Shown: positions 26,401 through 35,300 of the stretch, piece by piece
Layout of the letters: the number at the start of each line of letters is the position of its first letter
Position numbering within the stretch: position 1 is the stretch's first letter
Assembly: GCF_030463565.1 (NCBI RefSeq)
Contig: NC_134646.1
Location: forward strand, 19,945,296-20,009,295
Direction of reading: 5' to 3'
DNA from: Pelecanus crispus
Taxonomy: Eukaryota > Chordata > Aves > Pelecaniformes > Pelecanidae
DNA length: 64,000 bases
Notes under the pieces: model-generated
Told to the model about the DNA's origin: nothing
The model's input: the letters and a program-made list of their open reading frames with translations, nothing else
The model's database searches: none
Position numbers and translations under genes: made by a program

Positions 26401-29400
26401 TTGCACAAACACAAAGTTGTGCATAACATACTGTAAGCATTTCAGTGCAAAACCGCATAATTCCTCTCTCTAGGGAGAGGCCCTGGCTTTCTTTTGTCGC
26501 TCTATTACCCTTTTGTTTTTTGAGGGGGCTGGCTTCTGGAGCACAGAGGTCTTCTACTCCAGCTGTGCTTGCATTCCAATATCTAGGGCCTTTCTGCTAT
26601 GCCCAGTAAAGAACTTGAAACTGATTAACTTGTTCTGTGGGTTTTTTGGTCTTTTCAAGAATGAGCAAGATAACTGCCAGCAGAACGTGCACAGTGAAAT
26701 ACTTCATGCCCAGGAAACAAATAGCTGCCTGTGTTTTTGCTGCAAAAGGCTGGAAGCACTAAAACACTGAAAGTCAGATTGAGGATTTTTCTTCCTTTTG
26801 ACATTTAAGATTCTTTTAAGGAGCTCCTGGACTCACAGATCTCTATTTTTTTGTTTCTGCTGTCATTTAAATCAACCTCCTTAATTCTACATTCCATTTT
26901 GTTATTTGTTGTTTCTAAAAGCATCATGTACAAGTAGGAGCAAAATACTGAGCATGGCTGAATCCTAAAGCTATTTATAGCTGTGACCTAATCAAAGAAG
27001 ACCCAGACTCCTAGAAGTGGCTTCTTTCTCTTCTTCCTCCCTCCTGCCACCACTCCAGGGCATATTCTCAGGAAATATCAGCCCTAGATTTCTGTGACAT
27101 TTCTTGCTCAGTACCTTGGTAAATGAAAGGGCTGCTGTGCCTTGGCTACGCTCCACTCCTCCCATTCACGGAGGTGGTGTCAGAATACTTAGCTGAGAAA
27201 AAACTGTTACCATTGATGGTGTCTACTGAGGCAATTTAAGATAAGCCCAGGATATTGCCACAGTGTTTGTTCTGTAGAAAGATTGTGCCTCCCTTGCTCC
27301 TGCCTAGGTATCTGTGAACATGACTTCTATGTAATGAGACAAGAATCTTCTCGGTGAAATGGTAAATCACCTGTCTTGGTAGTTAAAGCAGAAACTTAAT
27401 GCTTACATTCTAGACCATACTTTTCATTTTGTAGTACTGATTATACTCTCCTATTGATAGATTCAGTAGAAAAAAATCTGACAACTATTTTAGCACAGAC
27501 TTGATAGAAAATAACAGAATGGAAGAAATTACAATTAAATCTTGCTAGAGTTCAGTCACCTAATATCCAGCACAGGTTTGCCTTTTAATATGTATTAAAA
27601 TCACACACCACCCCCCCCCCCCCCCCCCCCAAATCATTCTCAAATTGTAGCAGCAGCCATACCAACAAAGTTGAAACCAGCAGGTTTTGGTTCTCCATCA
27701 GGTTCAATAAAACAACACAGGAGGTGTAAAATTCAGTACCAAGATAGAGAAATCAAGTAACTAAGACAATCTCATATATCCAAGCATGTAACTAGAGGAC
27801 TTGGGCCTTAGGTGACATTCAGTCAAAGCAGTATTCCATGCCCACTGCCTTTTTTTTTTTTTTTTTTTTTAACAGGAGCTTTGTCTTTTTGCAGTCTAAA
27901 AATATTCTAGCTGCAGCAGTTCATGGATCACACAGTAACATACAGGTGCCTGGGAAAGCTGAGGTGAAGTTAATACTAAACTCTAGAGCCCCTCTAATGG
28001 GAGGCTGCAAACATACAAAAGACTTTCAGGGTAAAGCTGCAAGACTGACACAGATGTACAGACAGCCAGCCACAGTTACTGGGCATTATTTATTATAAAC
28101 TTCAGTTTTTGAATTTTCATTTCTTTTTTCCCAAAATTTGAAACAGGTGCCAATCAGGTAACATTGCATGTGATGTGTCTTTCCCATTCCCTTTCTGTAA
28201 GGATTTGCACTGAGGTATCAATCCTGTGGTTTTCTTAGGAGAGGAATTGCTCTTGCCTCCCTTGGTGGCCCCATTTACGCTATAGGAGGTTTAGATGACA
28301 ACACTTGCTTCAGTGATGTGGAAAGATACGATGTTGATTCTGATCAATGGAGTGCAGTCGCCCCAATGAACACTCCGAGGGGAGGAGTCGGCTCTGTAGC
28401 CCTTGTGGTAAGTGACTGTTTCCTCCCAAGTTGGGGCCAACTGAGGAACCCACCTGCTTTTCAAATCTGCTTTTATAAGGCAGAACACAAGATTTCAAAC
28501 AAAATGCAGCTGGTGGGTCTGAGCACCTCCGGTCATCAAAATCCTATGGAGCTGTGCAAAAGGTGAGGATATTCAGGATAATACTCATATCAAATTGAAC
28601 TGCGCTCCCAGTTTCAGCAGTATGTGAGGTACTGGGAGGAAGTACCAGGACCCTTCTAACAACATCAGGCTAATGCTTCATGTCTTATTCCAAAGACTCC
28701 GGTTTGTCATGGTTACTATGTTTAAAGGTACTGAATGCATCTGCACTGTAATCCCCTGTCGCCATGTATACTTTGCAAAATGTCTGCAACAGTACATAAC
28801 TTTGACTTCTTTAACTGGCAAATAGTGTTTACAAGTTGTTAGATAATTAAGTCTGTTGTTGGAATTCTTAAATAAAAGTAAATAATTAGGACTGTATGGA
28901 TATACCATGTTTTCCTATAATTTTAACATTGCTTATGAAAAACTGAGTAAATACATACAACATTACAAATAATCTTTCTCTATACAATTGTTTTCCAGAA
29001 CCATGTTTACGCTGTGGGCGGCAATGACGGTGTAGCATCTCTTTCCAGTGTGGAGAAATACGATCCCCATTTGGATAAGTGGATAGAAGTGAAAGAGATG
29101 GGTCAGCGAAGAGCTGGCAATGGTGTCAGCGAGCTCCATGGCTGCTTGTATGTTGTCGGTGAGTAGGGATGTGGCATTTTGTAATGCTGTGTCGGCCAAG
29201 TACTGGCATTTGGAAGAAGCTGTTGTTGTTAGAGGAACGGGAACAGATAGACCTGAGCTGTACTTTGTGTTCTTGGGCAGGAGAAGAAAGCAAACAAAAC
29301 CAGAGCATGCTTAAATGAAGGTATGTTAGCGAGGAAATAAAAAGCAGTTCCTAACCCACATTTCAGGAGGGTTATACTGTTCAGGACAGTATGTCTATAC

Positions 29401-30919
29401 AAAAAATCCTCTTGAGACTCACTAATCTGTAATTTCCTTTTAGGAAAAATTATTCTTAAGTTCACACACTTTTAAAGCACTCTAGTTCTACTTTGAGTGT
29501 AGACAACAGTAGCTTTTTCACATGGCGATTACACTTATTCCACAGCCTGTTGCCCTAGGCCTGTCTTGTTCTGCTCCACCTTGCATTCACCTGCTTTCCT
29601 GAGGGAGGAAGATGCCAGGTAGGTATGCCGTAGTGATACCTGCAGAGCTCTGCCTTGTGGATTATCATAAGTGATTAAAAAAAGTTTTGAGTAAAATGCT
29701 CCTCTGACGGCTGCCCCAGCAGCAGTCTTACTTGAGGATTTTTTCTCCTACTCAAGTATTCGGCAATGCTGTAATTTGAAAACACCACAAGAGTGTGTTT
29801 TGCTTAAGCCAAAATAAGATCAGGACCATCCTTTTACTGATCTTAATTTTCTTCTATTCCAAATTAGAAGCTGTTTCATTATAATTACGTGTAAGATGAA
29901 TTCAAGGAGAAAAAAATAATAGAAATACCTCTCCTTGCAACTTGAGTAGAAGAAAACTGTCACTCTTGGTGATGCTTGTACTGTGATAGGAGGGAGAACT
30001 GTTAGATTAATTTTTAGGAGCTTGTAAAATTCATGTACAGAAATAGAGCTGGATGCTAGCCCACTGAATGCTGAGAATGGCCTGATAATGCCAGTCCTGG
30101 ATATCTCCAGCAGTAGAAGTGGCTAAAAACTGATAATGTGATGATTCTTTGCAGGTGGCTTTGATGACAACTCTCCACTGAGCTCGGTAGAGCGGTTTGA
30201 CCCACGCAGTAACAAATGGGAATATGTAGCAGAGCTTACAACTCCGAGGGGTGGCGTTGGCATAGCGACACTGATGGGTAAAATTTTTGCAGTTGGAGGT
30301 CATAATGGCAATGCGTACCTGAATACAGTGGAAGCATTTGACCCCATAGGGAATAGGTAATTGAAAATTTTTTATTTGGCTTAACAGGACAATGAAATCT
30401 GCCTATATGAAAACACAACCTAATAGAAATAGTGTGCAGTAGGAGTCTATCTGTTGTTTCCTGGTAATAATTGAGTAATGTCCATGACTGGTGATGCAGA
30501 GGTGCTGCTTATGCCACTAGGTGGTTCTTGTAAATATTTAAGCACCTCCTCCTCCTCCTCTCCATCCCTTGTCCTCTTCCCTTCATTCAATAAGAATCTA
30601 CATTCTTCTGGTTGTTTCAGTCTGATTTTGCACTAAATTTACCAGAGAAATAATAAGAATAAACTAGCAGGGTGTATTTTTGTGCAGAGTAAATAGCTAG
30701 GCTGTGTGATGGAATTTCAGACACAGAAAAGAAATACTTTCAAGTTGCTCAGAAAGGACAGGAACTTACTTTTTTTCCTCTGCCTTCTTCTTCAGGTGGG
30801 AACTGGTCGGCTCTGTGTCACACTGCAGGGCAGGGGCAGGCGTGGCTGTGTGCTCTTGTCTCAGCACCCAGATCCGGGACGTGGGCCAAGGATCCAGCAA
30901 TGTCGTTGACTGCATGTGA
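17207..30919 (+). CDS. KLHL8: KLHL8, kelch-like family member 8 (complete, nine coding exons)
   Basis: Coding exons are 17207-17422, 20682-21230, 23844-24030, 24725-24868, 26078-26189, 28239-28407, 28999-29158, 30155-30356 and 30796-30919. They total 1863 nt, giving 620 residues plus TGA, the length known for mammalian KLHL8. Every junction is GT-AG and keeps frame. Domain order is a glutamine-rich N-tail (1-45), BTB (about 60-165), BACK (about 170-275) and six Kelch repeats (about 319-605) with repeated VGG, YD/FDP and NKW/DQW signatures. From family knowledge, KLHL8 is the substrate receptor of a CUL3-RING E3 ligase, and its reported target is the synaptic protein rapsyn. BTB binds CUL3 and the Kelch propeller binds substrate. 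Neighbour AFF1 converges from the right, as in human. The start was chosen because MASESM matches the family N-terminus. The identity is secure from the sequence; the function is by homology. Confidence 0.97.
17270..17293 (+). repeat. KLHL8: Coding CAG/CAA repeat (poly-glutamine)
   Basis: Eight consecutive glutamine codons, five of them an uninterrupted CAG run, sit in the disordered N-tail ahead of the BTB domain. Such tracts are often length-variable between species and individuals. Confidence 0.9.
17423..20681 (+). other. KLHL8: KLHL8 intron 2
   Basis: About 3.26 kb of AT-rich sequence between GT at 17423 and AG at 20680-20681, with a C10 run at about 18224-18233 and a T-rich run at about 18954-18965. 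No recognisable exon or mobile element was seen. Confidence 0.8.
20682..21230 (+). CDS. KLHL8: KLHL8 exon 3: BTB and BACK domains (residues 73-255)
   Basis: Acceptor TTTTTTCAG ends at 20681; donor CACAG followed by GTAGAG begins at 21231; both sides are phase 0. The 549 nt encode the rest of BTB ([18 protein letters not shown], then the [17 protein letters not shown] segment) and most of BACK, including [12 protein letters not shown] and VYNAAIKWL. This is the strongest family match in the window. The open frame continues into the intron to 21302, but the family sequence leaves it exactly at the donor. Confidence 0.97.
21231..23843 (+). other. KLHL8: KLHL8 intron 3
   Basis: About 2.6 kb of intronic sequence with an A-rich run at about 22399-22412. 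I saw no gene or mobile element in it. Confidence 0.8.
23844..24030 (+). CDS. KLHL8: KLHL8 exon 4: end of BACK and linker (residues 256-318)
   Basis: Acceptor TTTCTGTCAG ends at 23843 and donor GCTG followed by GTAATT begins at 24031, leaving phase 1. It encodes [20 protein letters not shown], then the [15 protein letters not shown] segment typical of the end of BACK, then the linker to the propeller. Position 264 reads Cys in the P-I-C-F context, where I recall Asp in mammalian KLHL8. Confidence 0.95.
24031..24724 (+). other. KLHL8: KLHL8 intron 4
   Basis: 694 bp with a normal polypyrimidine tract (TTTTGTCTTTTTCAG) before exon 5. Nothing else was seen. Confidence 0.85.
24725..24868 (+). CDS. 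KLHL8: KLHL8 exon 5: Kelch repeat 1 (residues 318-366)
   Basis: Acceptor TTTTTCAG ends at 24724; donor GGGAG followed by GTCAGT begins at 24869; phase 1 on both sides. It encodes [20 protein letters not shown] and the [19 protein letters not shown] end of the first blade. The VGG and W-x-MxxxRxxxG pattern is the Kelch signature. Confidence 0.96.
24869..26077 (+). other. KLHL8: KLHL8 intron 5 (contains a CR1 tail)
   Basis: 1209 bp, with a CR1 3' fragment occupying 25079-25452. The rest is unique intron ending at GTTTCAG. Confidence 0.85.
25079..25452 (+). mobile_element. CR1 LINE, 5'-truncated 3' fragment
   Basis: Recognised from the decayed end of the CR1 reverse-transcriptase ORF (starting at about 25079 with GAGAGAGTTGGGATGG), the sequence around GAACAAGTTGCCCAGAGAGG, and the CR1 3'UTR ending CCAACCCAGACTATTTTGATTCTGTGA. 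It carries frame-breaking changes and is not active. Its orientation is the same as KLHL8. Confidence 0.9.
26078..26189 (+). CDS. KLHL8: KLHL8 exon 6: Kelch repeat 2 (residues 366-403)
   Basis: Acceptor GTGTTTCAG ends at 26077; donor AAGAG followed by GTACGT begins at 26190; it leaves in phase 2. It encodes [20 protein letters not shown], then [17 protein letters not shown], a full Kelch blade pattern. Confidence 0.96.
26190..28238 (+). other. KLHL8: KLHL8 intron 6 (homopolymer tracts)
   Basis: 2049 bp. It contains a C20 tract (27611-27630) and a T21 tract (27850-27870) that runs straight into AACAG, a strong cryptic acceptor. No confirmed exon was seen. Confidence 0.8.
27611..27630. repeat. 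Poly-C tract (C20)
   Basis: Twenty uninterrupted C bases follow CACACCA. The minus strand is G20 and could form quadruplex structure. Its length is prone to sequencing and replication slippage. Confidence 0.95.
28239..28407 (+). CDS. KLHL8: KLHL8 exon 7: Kelch repeat 3 (residues 403-459)
   Basis: Acceptor TTTTCTTAG ends at 28238; donor CTTGTG followed by GTAAGT begins at 28408; it leaves in phase 0. It encodes [20 protein letters not shown], then [20 protein letters not shown] and GGVGSVALV. This is a complete Kelch blade pattern. Confidence 0.96.
28408..28998 (+). other. KLHL8: KLHL8 intron 7
   Basis: 591 bp of AT-rich intron. Nothing besides the splice signals was seen. Confidence 0.85.
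28999..29158 (+). CDS. KLHL8: KLHL8 exon 8: Kelch repeat 4 (residues 460-513)
   Basis: Acceptor TTTTCCAG ends at 28998; donor GTCG followed by GTGAGT begins at 29159; it leaves in phase 1. It encodes [20 protein letters not shown], then [18 protein letters not shown] and [15 protein letters not shown], the fourth blade and the first strand of the fifth. Confidence 0.96.
29159..30154 (+). other. KLHL8: KLHL8 intron 8
   Basis: 996 bp of intron ending TTCTTTGCAG. No repeat or exon was recognised. Confidence 0.85.
30155..30356 (+). CDS. KLHL8: KLHL8 exon 9: Kelch repeats 5-6 (residues 513-580)
   Basis: Acceptor TTTGCAG ends at 30154; donor AATAG followed by GTAATT begins at 30357; it leaves in phase 2. 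It encodes [38 protein letters not shown], then [20 protein letters not shown] for blade six. Confidence 0.96.
30796..30919 (+). CDS. KLHL8: KLHL8 exon 10: C-terminus and stop (residues 580-620)
   Basis: Acceptor TTCTTCTTCAG ends at 30795. It encodes [20 protein letters not shown], then the tail ending SSNVVDCM and TGA at 30917-30919. The tail is beyond the propeller and ends in the Cys-Met characteristic of KLHL8. The exon continues into the 3'UTR. Confidence 0.96.
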
Positions 30920-31791
30920 GCTCTGCTGCCTCCTCCAGATTCCAGAGGAATGATAGTAGGGAGGCACTGCAGAGCTTTTAAACACTGTGTTTTGTGTGGT
31001 AGGTTAAGAATTAAAACCAACACATTTTCTTTGTGAAAATGTTACCTTCTGCAACTGTAAAGCTTTTGGTGGCTTTCTATCAATAGTGATACAGAAAAGC
31101 CTGTGAAAATATGGAATAAAAGTGTGACTCACGGGAGAAAACCTGCCAAGAGCTGCAATCATCCTGTTTTTGAGAAGTTGTAATTTCAGAATCATTTGAG
31201 GCAGCTGTTGCAGGGACTCATTATTGAACTGTGAACCAGGCATGGGGTGAGGGGAGAGAGCAGCAGCTAGTACTGCTGAGCTTTACTCGACAGCCCTGCT
31301 ACATGTTTTCTGGAGGACTCGAGTGCCATTTAATATAACTTATTTTCAGGAATGTAGTCTTAAACATTTCCTAATTGTACAAGAGCTTTGTAACACAAAG
31401 TGTCTCAAGTTTTAGAAGGTAACGACATCCCTGTTGCACACTAAGGTAACTGGAGCAGAGAAGTTCACTGCCCACCTCCCAAGGGACTGCTGGCAGCAGC
31501 GGAAATTGCAGGTACTCAGTCTGAAACCTGTCTTGGGAAGTACTTTCTCAAGCTAATACATTTGTTAGAAAGCTGAAAAGATTCTTGACCTGAGTTTAGC
31601 CCCTGGAATACTGGAATTCTCAAGTCTTCAATAAAATTTCTAAGAACTACACCCCTGCAAAAGGCAAGTTTCTGTTGAGAGGTCATTCCTGAAGTAACCA
31701 GTGTAATTTGTCCTACTTTGAGATGATAGTGTGTGAAAATGTAGGCTTCAGTGATGTCTGAATCACCATTTTATACAAAATGGAAACACAT

Positions 31792-31797
31792 AATAAA
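31792..31797 (+). terminator. KLHL8: Candidate KLHL8 poly(A) signal
   Basis: AATAAA 873 bases after the stop codon, in AT-rich sequence. It is one of four candidates. Confidence 0.35.
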
Positions 31798-32387
31798 AGT
31801 TGCAATATTCTGTAAAGACCTTTAAATGCAACTCCAGGAGATGACATCTCCAATTTCAGTACTCCTTAGCAACCGTGTGGTAATTCTAGAGGTACTGGCT
31901 CTTTTAAGATAGTTAAGCCAGGAAGCTCTAGCCTCCAAACAGGTAGATGACTTAAAGCTTACATAAACCAAAGAGAATCAGCAATAAAAAGAATTGGAAA
32001 TAAACCAGTACTTACATCAAAAATTGAAATAGGAACTTGACAGTGCTGTGTACAAAGGCATCTTGTTACGCAGTCAGAAACCTTGAATTCCAAGTAAAGT
32101 CCAGCTGGAAAGACTGCAGATTCCTGTTCTGCGTCACCTCGAACAGACCAACAACTGACAATCCTTTGTGACCAAAGTTGCACATTACCAGGTGGTTCCA
32201 GGTGACCAGGGAGAGCAGCAAACTTCTCTGCATTCAGAGCCGGGGAAGAGGCAGGACAGCACGAGCGTAAGGCACAGTCATGTTTTGCTGTCGAGTTACC
32301 ATCATTTAGCCTTTCTCTTTCAAATGGCTTGCACTTCGGTAGCACCCAGGGACAAAGTGAGCGGTACTGTAAATAATGAAACATTGC

Positions 32388-32393
32388 AATAAA
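32388..32393 (+). terminator. KLHL8: Candidate distal KLHL8 poly(A) signal
   Basis: AATAAA is followed about 25 bases on by a GT-containing stretch (CTTGTCTGTAG), the usual arrangement of a cleavage site. It is the last clear hexamer before GC-richer intergenic DNA. Confidence 0.4.
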
Positions 32394-35300
32394 ACATTTG
32401 TACTTCAAAGAACCTTGTCTGTAGTATGACTGGAGCATGCTATTGTGAGGAAACATTACAACATTGAGTATTTTTTTGTTTCTGTAGAGTGTAATTCTCA
32501 ATAGGAAGCCTTTGTCAGCAAGGAAAATCCTGCATTACAGCCACAAGCCGTACGCCCCTGCTACCGCCCTTGCCCCCGTGCAAGGATGTGGTCACCCTTG
32601 TACTTCTGGCTCTTGATCTGGCTAGGAGGGGTGAAAAGAGGAGGTGCAGGTTGCCTCTCTGGAACCAAACAGGTTCTATGGATGTCCCGGCTAACAAGAA
32701 AACTTAAGAAAAAAAATGAAAGGCAAGTTTTCCACAAAGTAACACCGACTCTGAAACCAAGTAGCCTGGCAGTGCTGCTTGCCAGCTGATACATTTCTCC
32801 TCTTGGTGGTAAAGTGCTAGCACCCACGGGTGTGGCCTGCGAGTAACTCACACACATCCGGACCACGCTGACAGCCGTTGCCTTCCAGGCACCAGAGGGG
32901 GACGTGTGCGTTCAGCAGGGAAATAAGGTTACAGCAAACACACTGGGATTCCGTACGGTGTGGGAGGAGCTCTGCTGTTGACCTGTAGCTGGAAGTCAAA
33001 CGGCACTAGGTCTGAACGCCTGAACAAGACTGTAAGACAGACGCTTCTGTTGTATTTCAGTTCTCGCACGCCCCCCCCAACAACATTTGCGCTCGGGCTT
33101 CTGGAGGCATATTGTTAAGGGCTGGCAGGAAAACAGCAAAAAAGGTTTACAAGGAACAACCCTGTTGTCAATAAAGTGGTGTCCACATCATTAATCTTAG
33201 ATGGCACCAGAACTACAAATATGTTGTGCAGAACTGGTTTTAGAAACACTTGCTGGAAACGTGATAAAGACTTCAAAGTATCAAAAAAAAATTAGGATTA
33301 CTGTGGCAACAAACTAATGACTTACCTGCATTTAAAGCTGATGTGATTTAACACCAGCAAACCCGTTTTTTCTTCTTCCAGTACTGGCAACAGGATAACG
33401 ATGACAAAGAAGTAACTCCCCCCAGGCGGAGGGAAGGGAGCAGCTCGCTTGGTTCCCGGTGGCGAGGCAGCCCCCAGTGGCAGCAGGCCCTAACTCCCAC
33501 CGTGTCTTCTAATTTCAGACTAAACCCGGGATTTGCCATAGCAAAGTCTTTTCAGGGTCATGAAATCATCTAAACATGATGCACGTCTGATCCCAAATGT
33601 GGAATTGTTACTGCTTCTGCTAATGTTGTTTTCTCTGCATCTAAAAAGCCTTGAGCTCACCCACAGAAATCATAAACCCAAAGATGTACATCCTTTAAAC
33701 ACAAAGGAAAAAAAAAAAAATCATTTTGGAAGAATCAAATGTGGTCACAGTTACTTACACCAAAGTTTCCAGCCTGCTGATTTTAACCATGGGCTTCTGG
33801 GAGGCACAAGACCAGGCTCTGGACCGCTCTTGCCCAGCCCCCTTGCCTGTGCATCTCCGGTCGTGTGTACAGCCAGCGCTCAGGAGTCACCCGCTGCCCG
33901 TGCCCCCCGCTGCCCCCCCAGCTCTGGGACACGCTGCCTCCGCCTCGGCTCTCCGGCTGCCCCACAGCAGCCCCCATGCACGACGCTGCTCCTCACCTCA
34001 GGACTTGGGACTGTGGCTTCCCAATTCCTCCCAAACCATACCGCTGCCAAGGGCGGCGCATCATCTGCTGCGCCACCCACAGCACGTGTGTCTTCAGGAA
34101 ATTTTAGTCTCATAAAAGTGCTGCTTTTATGTATGGAGGATCAATACAAAGACCAAGATTTCCCTTTAAGTCAGATTTCTGACTGCTACATTAAAATAGT
34201 AATTTCTGATTGTATTTTTCTCAGGATGTGCCATAACAGCATGATGATGCAAGGATCTTGCATGTGTTAGTGTTTATTTCAATTTTGTAAAGTACGTGCT
34301 TTCAAAATAATCTTGAATTCATACCTTATTTACATTCAAAGGGGATTGCGAGAATTTGGTTATACTTTCACAGCTGTGAATACTTTTTAATATTGCTCCC
34401 CCCCAAAGGCATCTCATTCCTAATAGAGCCACCGCCTGAGAGAGAATTATTTCACTGAAATGTCTGCCTGTAGAGGGGGATGCAGCCTTGCAAATAACCG
34501 AGCCTTCGCAGAGGGCTTTGGCACACCGTGTATTTATGCGAGAGGCAATCAACGAGGGCCTCGGGCTGCTGCACAGAAGCAGGCAGCAACAGTGATCCCA
34601 GCCAGGCGCTGGAGGGATCCCGTCTGTCTCCGGGATCTTCCAAGCACGGTGGGATTTGGGGCAGGTACGGCAGCGTCAGCGTTGTTAACCCTTGTAGCAT
34701 GCATGCACATAGGGCAGACGGAACACGTCAGAAGCAAATCTGTTCATCAAAACCGAGGAACTTCTCTTGCCCGTGATCTGGTAACACGCTGCTTTTTTTA
34801 GAGCAGTGGGAAGGTAATTAAATAAAAGCACAATTGCTGCCAGCATGACTGGCAGCAGATTCCGAAACCAACACTGGGGCTGAACAGCCTCTTACTCTGT
34901 GCTTGATCCAACTGCGTTCACGTGCTAGCAACAGAGATGCAGACAGTCCAGCAGCAGTAAGGCTATCAAAGCCCCAGGAAATTTTATGAGATCGCTTTGC
35001 TGCTCTGAACTTTTGCGTGCACTTACCTAAAATCCAGCTGCCTTCCTGCATCCCGATCTCAGTTCTGTGTCTTACCTCCACTTGGCAGCAACATTTTGAC
35101 TTCAGAGCGATTCCATCTCCTCTAGGAGTTGGAAATGAGCTGCATGAGAAACTTCACGTCAATAGGCAAAAGCATCTACAAATGCTGAGGAGTCAGGGAC
35201 AAGCCTCACTGACTCTGGGAATTTCCTGACTAAATAAAGGTTTGTTAAAGATAAAACTGAGTGCTCGGAATGCAACACTGGTTGCGCAGCTTCCCAGCAA

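Larger units (their letters stand above)
30920..32393 (+). other. KLHL8: KLHL8 3'UTR zone with several poly(A) signals
   Basis: AATAAA hexamers occur at 31115-31120, 31630-31635, 31792-31797 and 32388-32393. Which one ends the mRNA cannot be decided from sequence; several may be used. No other gene was seen. A minus-strand frame at 31959-32501 (180 codons) has no family features. Confidence 0.6.

Noticed and set aside
27838-28098. 86-codon frame starting before the T21 tract as a gene
   Set aside because: Its N-terminal run of phenylalanines is just the T tract; kept only as a possible cryptic exon.
31959-32501. 180-codon minus-strand frame near the KLHL8 3' end
   Set aside because: No recognisable motif; it overlaps the probable KLHL8 3'UTR.
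33560-34270. 236-codon plus-strand frame between the genes
   Set aside because: Low-complexity Pro/Ser/Leu sequence with competing frames on both strands; no family or splice support.
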